Assembly: GCF_028748105.1 (NCBI RefSeq)
Contig: NZ_CP118168.1
Coordinates: 744,001-808,000, forward strand
Reading direction: 5' to 3'
Source: Entomospira nematocerorum
GTDB lineage: Bacteria; Spirochaetota; Spirochaetia; WRBN01
Length of the DNA stretch: 64,000 bases
The notes beneath the pieces were generated by a model that saw nothing but the letters and a program-made list of their open reading frames with translations, had not been told where the DNA came from and ran no database searches. This document shows, piece after piece, positions 17,902 through 25,513 of the stretch. The position numbers and the translations under genes were made by a program. Position 1 is the first letter of the stretch. Every line of letters begins with the position of its first letter.

Positions 17902-18532
17902 AGCTGGTGGTAATCGCAGAATGAAGAATGATGTGTGGGCAGATAAAGCCAAACATGAGGGCTATCCTGCACGATCTGTATATAAGCTTGAAGAGATTAT
18001 TGCAAAAACTGGGGGAGTCACCGTCGGATCGCTTGTTTTAGATCTTGGTGCTGCCCCTGGAAGTTGGACTCTTTTTTTAGTAAAGAAATTTCAGGCTCGA
18101 GTTGTAGCCTGTGATTTAAAGCCGTTGGATCCTCAAATTTCTCGACGAAAAGATGTCCATTTTATCGAAGGTGATTTTTTATCAGATACTGTCTTACAAC
18201 AAATAGCATCATTTGGAGTGTATGATGCTGTCGTCTCAGATGCAGCTCCTGCTACATCCGGTGATCGATTAGTTGATAGTGCAAGGAGCTATAATCTTGC
18301 ACAACAATCCCTGTTTTTTGCAAAGAAATATTTGAAGAATAATGGACTATTTATCACAAAGATATTTTCAGGTGGTGACGAACAACATCTTGTTAATGAA
18401 GCAAAACCCCATTTTCAGAGTGTGAAGATCATGCGACCTAAAGCCATTCGTAAAGAGTCTTTTGAAGTTTACATTGTTGGTCAGGGATTTATCCATGCGA
18501 GTATTAATCCTAGTGAGGATATGATGCGATAA
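17894..18532 (+). CDS. rlmE: 23S rRNA 2'-O-ribose methyltransferase (RlmE/FtsJ)
   Basis: About 212 residues from the chosen TTG start. SAM motif I VLDLGAAPGSWT, motif IV VVSDAAPATSG, and the catalytic K-D-K-E set (early Lys in SVYKLEE, Asp in SDAAP, Lys in FITKIFSGGDE, Glu in SFEVYIVG) are present, as in RlmE/FtsJ, which methylates U2552 of 23S rRNA. The TTG at 17894 has AGGAG 7 bases upstream and overlaps hisS by 8 bases; an ATG at 17921 with a poorer ribosome site is the alternative. The 3' end overlaps the convergent glycosyltransferase by 23 bases. Confidence 0.85.
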   Translation: MARAGGNRRMKNDVWADKAKHEGYPARSVYKLEEIIAKTGGVTVGSLVLDLGAAPGSWTLFLVKKFQARVVACDLKPLDPQISRRKDVHFIEGDFLSDTVLQQIASFGVYDAVVSDAAPATSGDRLVDSARSYNLAQQSLFFAKKYLKNNGLFITKIFSGGDEQHLVNEAKPHFQSVKIMRPKAIRKESFEVYIVGQGFIHASINPSEDMMR

Positions 18533-19601
18533 CTTGTTGAATAGTTCGGGAAAATTCCTTCTGAAAACGTTGCTTACTGAATTGGGCTGCATGGCGATAC
18601 ATCTTTTCTTTATTAAACGTATTTAGTGACTGCTCCATCGTATCAATTGCAGATTGTAGAGATATGACTGTTTGCTCTTCGAATAATATGCCAGATACAT
18701 TGGGTATAACTGTTTCAAGGGCTCCTCCTCGAGCGTAAGCGATAACAGGCGTTCCATGTGCTATTGCTTCTAGTGGGACAATGCCAAAATCTTCTTCTCC
18801 AGGAAAGATTAGAGCTCGTGCTTGTAAAAGAAGCTCCTCTCTTTTAGCGCTACTTACAAATCCCAGGGAGGTAATATTACTTGGTAAATTTTTTAAGCGA
18901 TCACCTCCCCCAGCAATAACGAGCTTTAATCCATTTTGACGAAAAGTCTCTATAGCGAGATCTACTCGTTTATAACTGGTAACTTGTCCTAAAAAGAGAT
19001 AAAAAGATTGTTTTTCTGCATAGAGTATTTCCTCTTGTGGTGGAAGATCGACAGGGGGATGAATCACAATACTTTCTCTATGGTAGATACGCTGAATGCG
19101 CCTTGCGACATTGTGGGAGTTAGCAATAAACGTATCCACACGATGACTTGTTAGGGCATCCCAGCTTCGTAGAGATGGTGCAAGCCAGGAGAAAAAGAAT
19201 CGAGTAACCAACCTACTGCTACGGAGATAATGGTGATAGTAATCCCATAAATATCGCATTGGTGTATGACAGTAACAAATATGGGGAATATGTGATGGAG
19301 CAAGTATGCCCTTTGCAGGACCACTTTCACTACTAATGATGAGATCATACTGCGAGAGATCTAGAGCCTCTAGAGCGCGCGGCATGAGTGGCAGATATCG
19401 CTGATACCACTTATGTGCACCCGGGAGCTTTTGAATGAAGGTCGTAAAGACTTGGTGCTTACGGATAGTTTCACTTATTTGGTGAGGAATGTAGACGTGG
19501 GTATAAATATCTGCATTGGGATAGAGTTCACATATTGCCTCAAGAACTTTTTCACCTCCCCGCATGTTGACGAGCCAATAATGGATAATTGCTATTTTCA
19601 T
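18510..19601 (-). CDS. Family 4 glycosyltransferase
   Basis: 363 residues with the GT-B fold of GT4 enzymes: an N-terminal Rossmann half beginning MKIAIIHYWLVNMRGGEKV (the GGEK donor/acceptor loop) and a C-terminal half with LFLGQVTSYKRVDLAIE and the E-x7-E motif EEDFGIVPLEAIAHGTPVIA. It resembles sugar transferases that build surface polysaccharide or glycolipid from nucleotide sugars; acceptor and donor cannot be read. Its start overlaps the end of the second glycosyltransferase by 4 bases, so the two are translationally coupled and probably act in the same pathway. Confidence 0.85.
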   Translation of the reverse strand: MKIAIIHYWLVNMRGGEKVLEAICELYPNADIYTHVYIPHQISETIRKHQVFTTFIQKLPGAHKWYQRYLPLMPRALEALDLSQYDLIISSESGPAKGILAPSHIPHICYCHTPMRYLWDYYHHYLRSSRLVTRFFFSWLAPSLRSWDALTSHRVDTFIANSHNVARRIQRIYHRESIVIHPPVDLPPQEEILYAEKQSFYLFLGQVTSYKRVDLAIETFRQNGLKLVIAGGGDRLKNLPSNITSLGFVSSAKREELLLQARALIFPGEEDFGIVPLEAIAHGTPVIAYARGGALETVIPNVSGILFEEQTVISLQSAIDTMEQSLNTFNKEKMYRHAAQFSKQRFQKEFSRTIQQVIASYPH

Positions 19602-20647
19602 GGTATCGTAATTCCTTTTAGGTGTTGATAGACTTGCTTTGCACTGGTTTCCCAGCTAAATCTTTGGCTTTGTCGTAATCCCTCCTCACGGAGATGAAGA
19701 CGTAGTTCCTTGTCATTTAAGATGCTTTGCATGGCTTCAATCCATACATCTGGATCATGTGGATCTAAGAAGATGGCAGCATCTTGTAAGACTTCATGAA
19801 GAACCGAGATATCAGAGACAAGGCATGGTGTACCAAAGCTCATTGCTTCGATGGGAGGTAAGCCAAAACCTTCATAAATTGATGGAAATAAGAGAGCTTT
19901 TGCATTTTTATAAAGGCGTGCAAGTACGTAATCATTTGCTTGTCCCACGAATTCCACATCACTAGGAATATCTGGAAATAATTCTTTTTTAAATGTTTTA
20001 CCTCGACCACCTACGATCTTGAGAAGTGGACGGTTATTTTTGGGTAGCATGGAGTATGTACGTAGAATGAAGGGAATATTTTTACGAGGATCGAGAGATC
20101 CTACAACAAGAAAGTATGGCTGGCCTACATACTGCGAGAGGTTCCTTGGAAAGCGTGTAATACCATTGTATACAACATGAATTTTTTCTTCTAGATAGGG
20201 ATAGAATGATAGAATTTCTTTACGAGAAAAATCGCTTACAGTCAAAATACATGCTACACGTCGGCTAAGGCGTTTGATTAGGAGTTGATAAAATATACGA
20301 AATCGCCAGGTAAAAGCTTTTGGATTGGTAAGAAATGCAACATCGTGTAGTACGAGGAGCTGTTTTTTGTGGAATAGCGGACCGGTGTTACCTGGGGATA
20401 AAAGGGTACTATCTGGATGTTTTCGTAGGTAGTGAGCTAGATCAATTTGTTCCCATAGGTGTCCTGTCAAGTGGCCAACAGTGATAGCTTGTAATTCGTC
20501 AGCCCAGGCTTCTTGCTGGATATTATGAGGTGAGATAAATTTAATGGATGGGTCAATTCTCTTGAGATGACGTGATATTTCAAATGCAAAGCGTTGAACG
20601 CCTGTAGCACGTGTACATAAAAAGCGAGCATTAACAATAATTTGCAT
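19598..20647 (-). CDS. Family 4 glycosyltransferase
   Basis: 349 residues, first gene of a two-gene minus-strand operon. N-terminal half: VNARFLCTRATGVQRFAFE, the substrate-binding loop of mannosyltransferase-like GT4 proteins; C-terminal half: FLVVGSLDPRKNIPFIL and the E-x7-E motif SIYEGFGLPPIEAMSFGTPC. The 'G-V-Q-R' N terminus is frequent in mannosyl- or rhamnosyl-transferases but the sugar is not established. It diverges from the PHP phosphatase gene across 82 AT-rich bases. Confidence 0.85.
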   Translation of the reverse strand: MQIIVNARFLCTRATGVQRFAFEISRHLKRIDPSIKFISPHNIQQEAWADELQAITVGHLTGHLWEQIDLAHYLRKHPDSTLLSPGNTGPLFHKKQLLVLHDVAFLTNPKAFTWRFRIFYQLLIKRLSRRVACILTVSDFSRKEILSFYPYLEEKIHVVYNGITRFPRNLSQYVGQPYFLVVGSLDPRKNIPFILRTYSMLPKNNRPLLKIVGGRGKTFKKELFPDIPSDVEFVGQANDYVLARLYKNAKALLFPSIYEGFGLPPIEAMSFGTPCLVSDISVLHEVLQDAAIFLDPHDPDVWIEAMQSILNDKELRLHLREEGLRQSQRFSWETSAKQVYQHLKGITIP

Positions 20648-20716
20648 ACCTATTTATTTTGCGTATACTTTACAAAAAGTCAATAGCACTAGCTAGTAAA
20701 ATAGGATTGAAAGATG

Positions 20717-20732
20717 TATAATTATAGGTATG
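20717..20732 (+). promoter_or_regulatory. -10 box placed for a leaderless start
   Basis: TATAAT at 20717-20722; the ATG of the PHP gene begins at 20730, 8 bases after it, where transcription would start. No ribosome-binding sequence fits between. The -35 region is poor. Confidence 0.35.
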
Positions 20733-21506
20733 ATGGAAAATTTTCACACACACTTACCATATTGCAAGCACGCAAGTGGCTCAGCTGAGGATTACATTCG
20801 CGAGGCAGAGCGACTTGGATTTAGTGCATTAGGGTTCTCAGATCATAGTCCTGCACCTGCATATATGCACGATGTACAAGGATACAAGATGGCTGAGGCG
20901 CAGATGCCTCTTTATCGTGATGAAGTTCGTAAAGCAGCACATCTGAGTAGTATTCCAATTTATTTAGGCATGGAGGTAGATGTTATTCAAGAAGAAGCAT
21001 CTTATCTCCATGAGGTAATTATGCCAATAATGCATCCGGACTTTCTTATAGGATCTGTCCATTTTATTCGTTTAAATGCTGGTAGACATATCGGACTTCA
21101 TGAAATAGAAACCTCCCAACTTTTTGATAGATATATGGAGCAGCTACTATGGGGAATTGAGCAGTCGGACTTTTTATTTATTGGACATCCTGATCGTGTA
21201 ATGATCACAGACTATGTGCAGAAGCATGACAAACAATTACGTAGTGCATGGCGCACAATTGCACAGTTTGCTAAGAAACATCGCAAACCATTAGAGTACA
21301 ATACTTCTATAAATGCGGGTATGTCACCTTGTGTCAGTCCTGTTTTATGGGAGGAGATTTTGAAAGAGGGCGTATCCATTGTGGTTACTAGCGATGCCCA
21401 TGCTCCAGAACGGTTAGGACTAGGATTGAGTGATGGATATGAATGGCTACGCACTCGTCAAGCAAATATTGTCTACTGTAGTCAATTATTAGCAAAAAAG
21501 GAGTAG
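20730..21506 (+). CDS. PHP-domain phosphatase, histidinol-phosphatase (HisJ/HisK) family
   Basis: 258 residues of the polymerase-and-histidinol-phosphatase fold. Metal ligands are visible: HTH at 6-8, the GFSDHSP motif, the acidic residue in GMEVDVI, GSVHFI, FIGHPDRV, and the C-terminal TSDAHAPERLG. 'CKHASGSAEDYIREAERLGF' matches HisK-type histidinol-phosphatases, but no other histidine-biosynthesis gene is near, so the true substrate may be another phosphomonoester. Two ATGs in tandem (20730, 20733) are possible starts; neither has a clear ribosome site. AAGGAG at its 3' end serves the following lipoprotein gene. Confidence 0.8.
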   Translation: MMENFHTHLPYCKHASGSAEDYIREAERLGFSALGFSDHSPAPAYMHDVQGYKMAEAQMPLYRDEVRKAAHLSSIPIYLGMEVDVIQEEASYLHEVIMPIMHPDFLIGSVHFIRLNAGRHIGLHEIETSQLFDRYMEQLLWGIEQSDFLFIGHPDRVMITDYVQKHDKQLRSAWRTIAQFAKKHRKPLEYNTSINAGMSPCVSPVLWEEILKEGVSIVVTSDAHAPERLGLGLSDGYEWLRTRQANIVYCSQLLAKKE

Positions 21507-21509
21507 GGA

Positions 21510-22340
21510 GTGCTTAAGGTTATTTGGATTCTACTACTTGGATTATTCATTATAAGTTGCGGGGAGACGAGTGACACTAATCAGAAAGAAGAGGTACTAT
21601 TTATACATGAATCTTTTAATGTATCACAGTCTGATTTTGCGCATTTAATTATGAGTTGTATTGATGATGAGTTGATTCAAGAGCGTATTTTATCAGATGC
21701 GTTTTTATTTTTAGATTTAGTTGATCAGATACTATCGACAGATCCCAATCTTTTAATTTTAGTGGATAAGCAACATCACCTACCCGCTGATTATGTACCT
21801 CATGATTTGATTGCATTAGATAGCTTATCATGGGTGCATGTTAATCGCAAAGGTCACTTTTTGCGAGAGGCCAGTGTAACTGCATTATATGAGATGCATC
21901 AACAAGCGAAACGAGAGGGTATTACTTTGCTAGTTTCGAGCACATATCGTAGTTATGATCGACAGAAGGACGTTTATAACGGATGGGTTAATAGCTTAGG
22001 TCAGGTTCAGGCGGATCGATTATCTGCTGTAGCGGGATCTAGTCAGCATCAGCTAGGAACGGCAATTGATTTTGGTTCGATTGATGCAAGTTTTACCGGT
22101 ACAAAAATGGAGCGATGGCTGGCTAGCAATGCACATCTTTATGGTTTTAGCTTATCCTATCCCCAAGGATATGAATTAGAGACGGGATACGATTATGAAA
22201 GTTGGCACTATCGTTATATCGGCTCTGCAGCTGTACAGTTACAACGCATGTTTTTTAATAATTTGCAGTATCAAATGCTAGAATTTTGGGAAAAAAATGA
22301 GACATTATTCAGAGATATATGGAAAAAAAAGGATGCATAA
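21510..22340 (+). CDS. Lipoprotein D-Ala-D-Ala carboxypeptidase, M15B (VanY/DacB-like)
   Basis: 276 residues; GTG start with AAGGAG 6 bases upstream. Signal sequence with lipobox FIISC at Cys17, so the product is likely lipidated and faces the periplasm. The catalytic domain (about 100-260) has the M15B zinc motif S-x-H-x2-G-x-A-x-D (S178, H180, D187) and the second site ESWHY (H233). The family trims D-alanine from peptidoglycan stem peptides. The residues around DA-stop are encoded by the left arm of a terminator hairpin. Confidence 0.87.
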   Translation: MLKVIWILLLGLFIISCGETSDTNQKEEVLFIHESFNVSQSDFAHLIMSCIDDELIQERILSDAFLFLDLVDQILSTDPNLLILVDKQHHLPADYVPHDLIALDSLSWVHVNRKGHFLREASVTALYEMHQQAKREGITLLVSSTYRSYDRQKDVYNGWVNSLGQVQADRLSAVAGSSQHQLGTAIDFGSIDASFTGTKMERWLASNAHLYGFSLSYPQGYELETGYDYESWHYRYIGSAAVQLQRMFFNNLQYQMLEFWEKNETLFRDIWKKKDA

Positions 22341-22351
22341 GCATCCTTTTT
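22323..22351. terminator. Bidirectional terminator overlapping the end of the VanY-like gene
   Basis: Eight A, GGATGC, loop ATAA, GCATCC, then TTTTT. The A-run on one side and T-run on the other let it work for both the + gene and the converging outer-membrane gene (22355-23266). The left stem and loop are coding (Lys-Asp-Ala-stop). Confidence 0.85.
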
Positions 22352-22354
22352 GAT

Positions 22355-23266
22355 TTACATAAATTGTACACCAAGACCTATTTTTAGGTGATGGATATAT
22401 CGAAATTCTGTAGCATAAGTTACATCTATGTAGTAATTTTGGTAACTTGCACGAATATGAATATCAAGTAATGGCTGGAAGGAACGCATCATAACGGTTC
22501 CATCGCGCATTTTTAGTGGGAACGGAATACGAGTGCTTGTAATGGCACCTTGCGTATAAGGCATCTTCCATCCGGTATTAAATAATTCTTCTATATAAGG
22601 GCGATCCGCTAAGACGTAGTCAGACTTCTTTTTACTAGGAAAAGCAAAGTAGTTGAGTGGAATCATCAATCCGAGACCCAAACCGGTTTGAATGTTCCAG
22701 GTTGCTTTGCGGTAGCGATAATAGACACGAAATTTAGGATCTAAATATTGACCTTTCATGGTATTTACTGTACTTAAGCCTGGATAGATTTCAAGAATAC
22801 CTGGAACGAACATAGTTCCCACGGCTCCACCTGTGACTCCAATTGGATCTACGGAAGCTGCTGTTCCATCAAAGACATAACCAGGAATATTGGATGGATT
22901 GTCACCTAGGGTAACACGGGCAGAACCGCCATCATTGTTAAAGCCTAAGCTAAATTCAAATCCAACGCTATGACTACTACCATTGATTCGATAGCCAAAA
23001 CCACCCATAAAGTTGACACCTAGAGGTAATCCTTTCATAGATCCAACTTTACTAATAAATCCTTCTTTTTGGGCTAAACTATTAGAAATTTGACTTGGTA
23101 GACCGTTAGCCCCGATACCTAGACCAATAGCAACGTGAGACTCCCAGTTATTCGTTGTCGTATCATCGTTTGCAGAGTTGTCACTCTCTTGTGCCATGAT
23201 AGGGTTTAACATTAGAGAGAAAATCCCGAACAGTATGAATTTATTTACAGTGTGTGTTATTTTCAT
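22355..23266 (-). CDS. Exported beta-barrel (outer-membrane) candidate
   Basis: 303 residues. A signal peptide (about 1-25, cleavage near PIMA-QE) is followed by a low-complexity polar stretch and then alternating polar/aromatic strands with many Gly and Tyr, ending in KIGLGVQFM: a C-terminal strand finishing in an aromatic-then-Met, near the barrel sorting signal. No family recognised. It follows the paralogue-like gene 23267-24151 with no gap (stop and ATG adjacent; GGAG 10 bases before the ATG), so they are one operon. Confidence 0.7.
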   Translation of the reverse strand: MKITHTVNKFILFGIFSLMLNPIMAQESDNSANDDTTTNNWESHVAIGLGIGANGLPSQISNSLAQKEGFISKVGSMKGLPLGVNFMGGFGYRINGSSHSVGFEFSLGFNNDGGSARVTLGDNPSNIPGYVFDGTAASVDPIGVTGGAVGTMFVPGILEIYPGLSTVNTMKGQYLDPKFRVYYRYRKATWNIQTGLGLGLMIPLNYFAFPSKKKSDYVLADRPYIEELFNTGWKMPYTQGAITSTRIPFPLKMRDGTVMMRSFQPLLDIHIRASYQNYYIDVTYATEFRYIHHLKIGLGVQFM

Positions 23267-24151
23267 TTAATTACTGCTCCTTTTACCGAAAGTATGTAGA
23301 GTAAATCCAACATCTAAAGAGACAACATTTACACGAACATTCGTTGAGTAAGTTACGCCTAGATAGAGAGGTCCATAGCCGATACGTCCTTGTAGGCTGA
23401 GTAGAATTTCAGAAGTTCCTGCGAGTGAAAAGATTTGAGAGTGATTTGCACCATCTTTTCCCATGAGAAGCGTTTCATTACCTGTTACTTCATAGTCAAC
23501 AGATTGTGTCCACTCAGGGGGAATTGAGGAATCACTAGGCATTCCGACCGGTTGTTGTCTGCGTCGTGTCCAACGTGCATGAAGAGGGGTGTAAAACGTC
23601 GTTCCTATCATAAAACTTCCGTGAAACGCTGTTGTAGCATGCTCTACACGAAGACCAAAGTGGACTTGATTGATAAGAGCATGAACACGTAGGGTGTCTG
23701 TATTACCTTGTCCACCGAAGTGATTTGGAGAGGATGGGGCAGAAATGTTTATCTCTTCCCCCATATTGGGATCAATGATAATGTTCGGTGCGTAAAAAAT
23801 ATCACTACGTTCATAACTGTAGCGAATACCATATTCCACAGTTGTGTAGAGGCGAACGTGTTCATTATAAAAGATAGGCACATGAATGTTACTTGCCGCA
23901 CCAATATGATAGCTTGGATGGCGTAAGTTAACTTGTGTTCCATTATGCTGGAAGCGACCCATGGCAGGAACAATGTTTATGAATTCTTGACTGAATCCAC
24001 CTAGACCAATTCCCTTTCCTCCAATGATATGTGAGTAATTAAAATTGATCTCTCCTTTAATTCCGACAGTTGACTCTTGCTCCTCTTGGGCATGGGCAAA
24101 CGCGGAAAAAAGGGCGAAGAAACCAAGTATATAAATACTTTTTAAATGCAT
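23267..24151 (-). CDS. Exported beta-barrel (outer-membrane) candidate
   Basis: About 294 residues from the start chosen here: ATG at 24151, with GAGGAG 10 bases upstream. In-frame ATG (24160) and TTG (24169) lie nearer to or upstream of that site. Signal peptide MHLKSIYILGFFALFSAFAHA ends in AHA, then QEEQE. The remainder is rich in Gly, Tyr, and alternating strands with TRRRQQ in a predicted loop, consistent with an 8- to 12-strand outer-membrane barrel. Function unknown. It is the first gene of the two-gene unit, driven by the divergent promoter at 24245-24273. Confidence 0.65.
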   Translation of the reverse strand: MHLKSIYILGFFALFSAFAHAQEEQESTVGIKGEINFNYSHIIGGKGIGLGGFSQEFINIVPAMGRFQHNGTQVNLRHPSYHIGAASNIHVPIFYNEHVRLYTTVEYGIRYSYERSDIFYAPNIIIDPNMGEEINISAPSSPNHFGGQGNTDTLRVHALINQVHFGLRVEHATTAFHGSFMIGTTFYTPLHARWTRRRQQPVGMPSDSSIPPEWTQSVDYEVTGNETLLMGKDGANHSQIFSLAGTSEILLSLQGRIGYGPLYLGVTYSTNVRVNVVSLDVGFTLHTFGKRSSN

Positions 24152-24244
24152 ATGTTTCATACTCCTCAATAAAATTCTGATATAGACAGAGTCAGAATAG
24201 TAACTGGAGGAAGATTTGTGATAAAAGACTAAGGTACAAAAGTG

Positions 24245-24273
24245 AGTATAACAAAAATTGTTTCTTTTGACAA
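24245..24273 (-). promoter_or_regulatory. Minus-strand promoter of the outer-membrane pair
   Basis: On the minus strand: TTGTCA (24268-24273), 17-base spacer, TATACT (24245-24250). Its -35 overlaps the -35 of the promoter on the other strand. Confidence 0.6.
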
Positions 24274-24295
24274 GTACAATAGGAAGGAATATAAT
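24267..24295 (+). promoter_or_regulatory. Consensus promoter of the 24442 outer-membrane gene
   Basis: A perfect sigma-70 consensus: TTGACA (24267-24272), 17-base spacer, TATAAT (24290-24295). It points toward a leader of about 140 bases before the ATG at 24442. The bases TTGACAA form the -35 for both directions. Confidence 0.8.
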
Positions 24296-24301
24296 TATAA
24301 T

Positions 24302-24441
24302 TTGATTATATGCTCTATGTATCTTTACAAAGATACAAATATGTGCTATATTCTCATTCAGACAGAGAATATTGTGAGAAAGAATGTGTAGCGAGGAGCA
24401 TAGGTACTAACAAAAATTTCAGTTGTTTAGGAGATATAAAG
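24302..24441 (+). promoter_or_regulatory. Long 5' leader with two hairpins
   Basis: Between the promoter and the ATG lie two perfect 8-base inverted repeats: GTATCTTT-AC-AAAGATAC (24319-24336) and ATATTCTC-9 nt-GAGAATAT (24348-24372). A decoy GAGGAG without a start codon lies at about 24393; the true AGGAG (24429-24433) is 8 bases before the ATG. No known riboswitch recognised. Confidence 0.45.
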
Positions 24442-25254
24442 ATGGCAAAAAAGCAAATCTTTGCTGGTGTGCTCTTAGTGCTGTTAATGAATAGCATGCA
24501 CATCTTCGCAGTAGATGTCTTTTTGGGGGTAAGAGCCGAGGGAGCAATTACAAGGGCATATGGCAATATTGGACTGTACGCATTTAAGGGAATGTTCAAT
24601 TTTCCCGTTTTTGACTCTGAAACTTGGGAGCTAATTCCCGATGCAACGCCTGGAAACGTTACAACATTAAGAAGTACGAATCAGGCAATTCAATTCTCAG
24701 GTGGTGCTGGATTGTTCATGCAAATAGAATTTAATCAATGGTATGCCTTAATGCCAGAAGTTATGTTTGCATTTAATCGTGGATTAACTGTCACGGGAAA
24801 TTATAGAAAGGATATTATTCTAAATGGACCTGATTATCCGGAGTTAACCGGGCAGATTCGGTACAGCTGGATGGCATTCAACTTTAATTTGATCAATCAA
24901 GTAAACCTTGTTCGTCCTAATGATATGATTTCATTCCATGTTCTTGCTGGTCCGTCCATGTCTCTCATGATGGGAAGCATTAAAGAACACTTCACCCCAG
25001 ATTTTGGAATGCATAATAAGCCTTATAATACGGATACAACAAATTTGATTCAGCCGACAAGACGTTTTGATATTGGTATTACTGCTGGTATTGGTACTAA
25101 TGTTGACTTTGGAAATGCGGGGCGTTTAACTTTTGATGTACGAACAACCTGGTATTTCCTTCCTCAATTATATACACACCTAAGTCCTAATAAGCGTATA
25201 ACAATGAGTTTACCAATGAGTCTGAATATCGGTTATGCGATCAAACTTAACTAA
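24442..25254 (+). CDS. Exported outer-membrane protein candidate
   Basis: 270 residues from the ATG at 24442, chosen for AGGAG 8 bases upstream and because it gives a good signal peptide (MAKKQIFAGVLLVLLMNSMHIFA-VD); an in-frame ATG at 24310 lies just after the -10 and would add 44 unlikely residues. The mature part has alternating strands, ends LNIGYAIKLN and looks like a small porin-like barrel (segments FLGVRAEGAITRAYG and GITAGIGTNVDFG). No named family. It is transcribed away from the other two barrel genes by the overlapping promoters. Confidence 0.72.
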   Translation: MAKKQIFAGVLLVLLMNSMHIFAVDVFLGVRAEGAITRAYGNIGLYAFKGMFNFPVFDSETWELIPDATPGNVTTLRSTNQAIQFSGGAGLFMQIEFNQWYALMPEVMFAFNRGLTVTGNYRKDIILNGPDYPELTGQIRYSWMAFNFNLINQVNLVRPNDMISFHVLAGPSMSLMMGSIKEHFTPDFGMHNKPYNTDTTNLIQPTRRFDIGITAGIGTNVDFGNAGRLTFDVRTTWYFLPQLYTHLSPNKRITMSLPMSLNIGYAIKLN

Positions 25255-25281
25255 GTAAAACATACGATATATTATCGATAT

Positions 25282-25321
25282 AAAGCAGGTCTTCACTTAC
25301 TGTGGAGTATCTGCTTTTTTT
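25282..25321 (+). terminator. Terminator of the 24442 gene
   Basis: AAAGCAG plus CTTCAC pair with GTGGAG and CTGCTTT, loop TTACT, with one bulge; a run of seven or more T follows. Confidence 0.85.
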
Positions 25322-25413
25322 ATAGATATATCAAGAAATTTTATTGATTTTATGAAAAAAACCACTTTTTATAAGCAAAATTGTTAAAAAATACTCGATA
25401 TTTTATCTTTTTT

Positions 25414-25443
25414 TTGATATAATAATAAAAAAGAGTATACTCT
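25414..25443 (+). promoter_or_regulatory. nifU promoter with a palindrome over the -10
   Basis: TTGATA (25414-25419), 16-base spacer, TATACT (25436-25441). The perfect 12-base palindrome AGAGTATACTCT (25432-25443) covers the -10. A repressor bound here would block RNA polymerase. An Fe-S-sensing regulator of the Rrf2/IscR kind would fit the gene, but that is an inference. Confidence 0.45.
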
Positions 25444-25513
25444 AAAAGAGATATTCTTGTTGATGCTAGATGAAAATAGTAGAATTACTTTCGATATAAA
25501 GGAGGCCGAATTT

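Noticed and set aside
24310..24441. Upstream in-frame start for the 24442 outer-membrane gene
   Set aside because: The ATG at 24310 is only 15 bases after the -10 box and gives a non-signal N terminus; the internal ATG has a good ribosome site and signal peptide.
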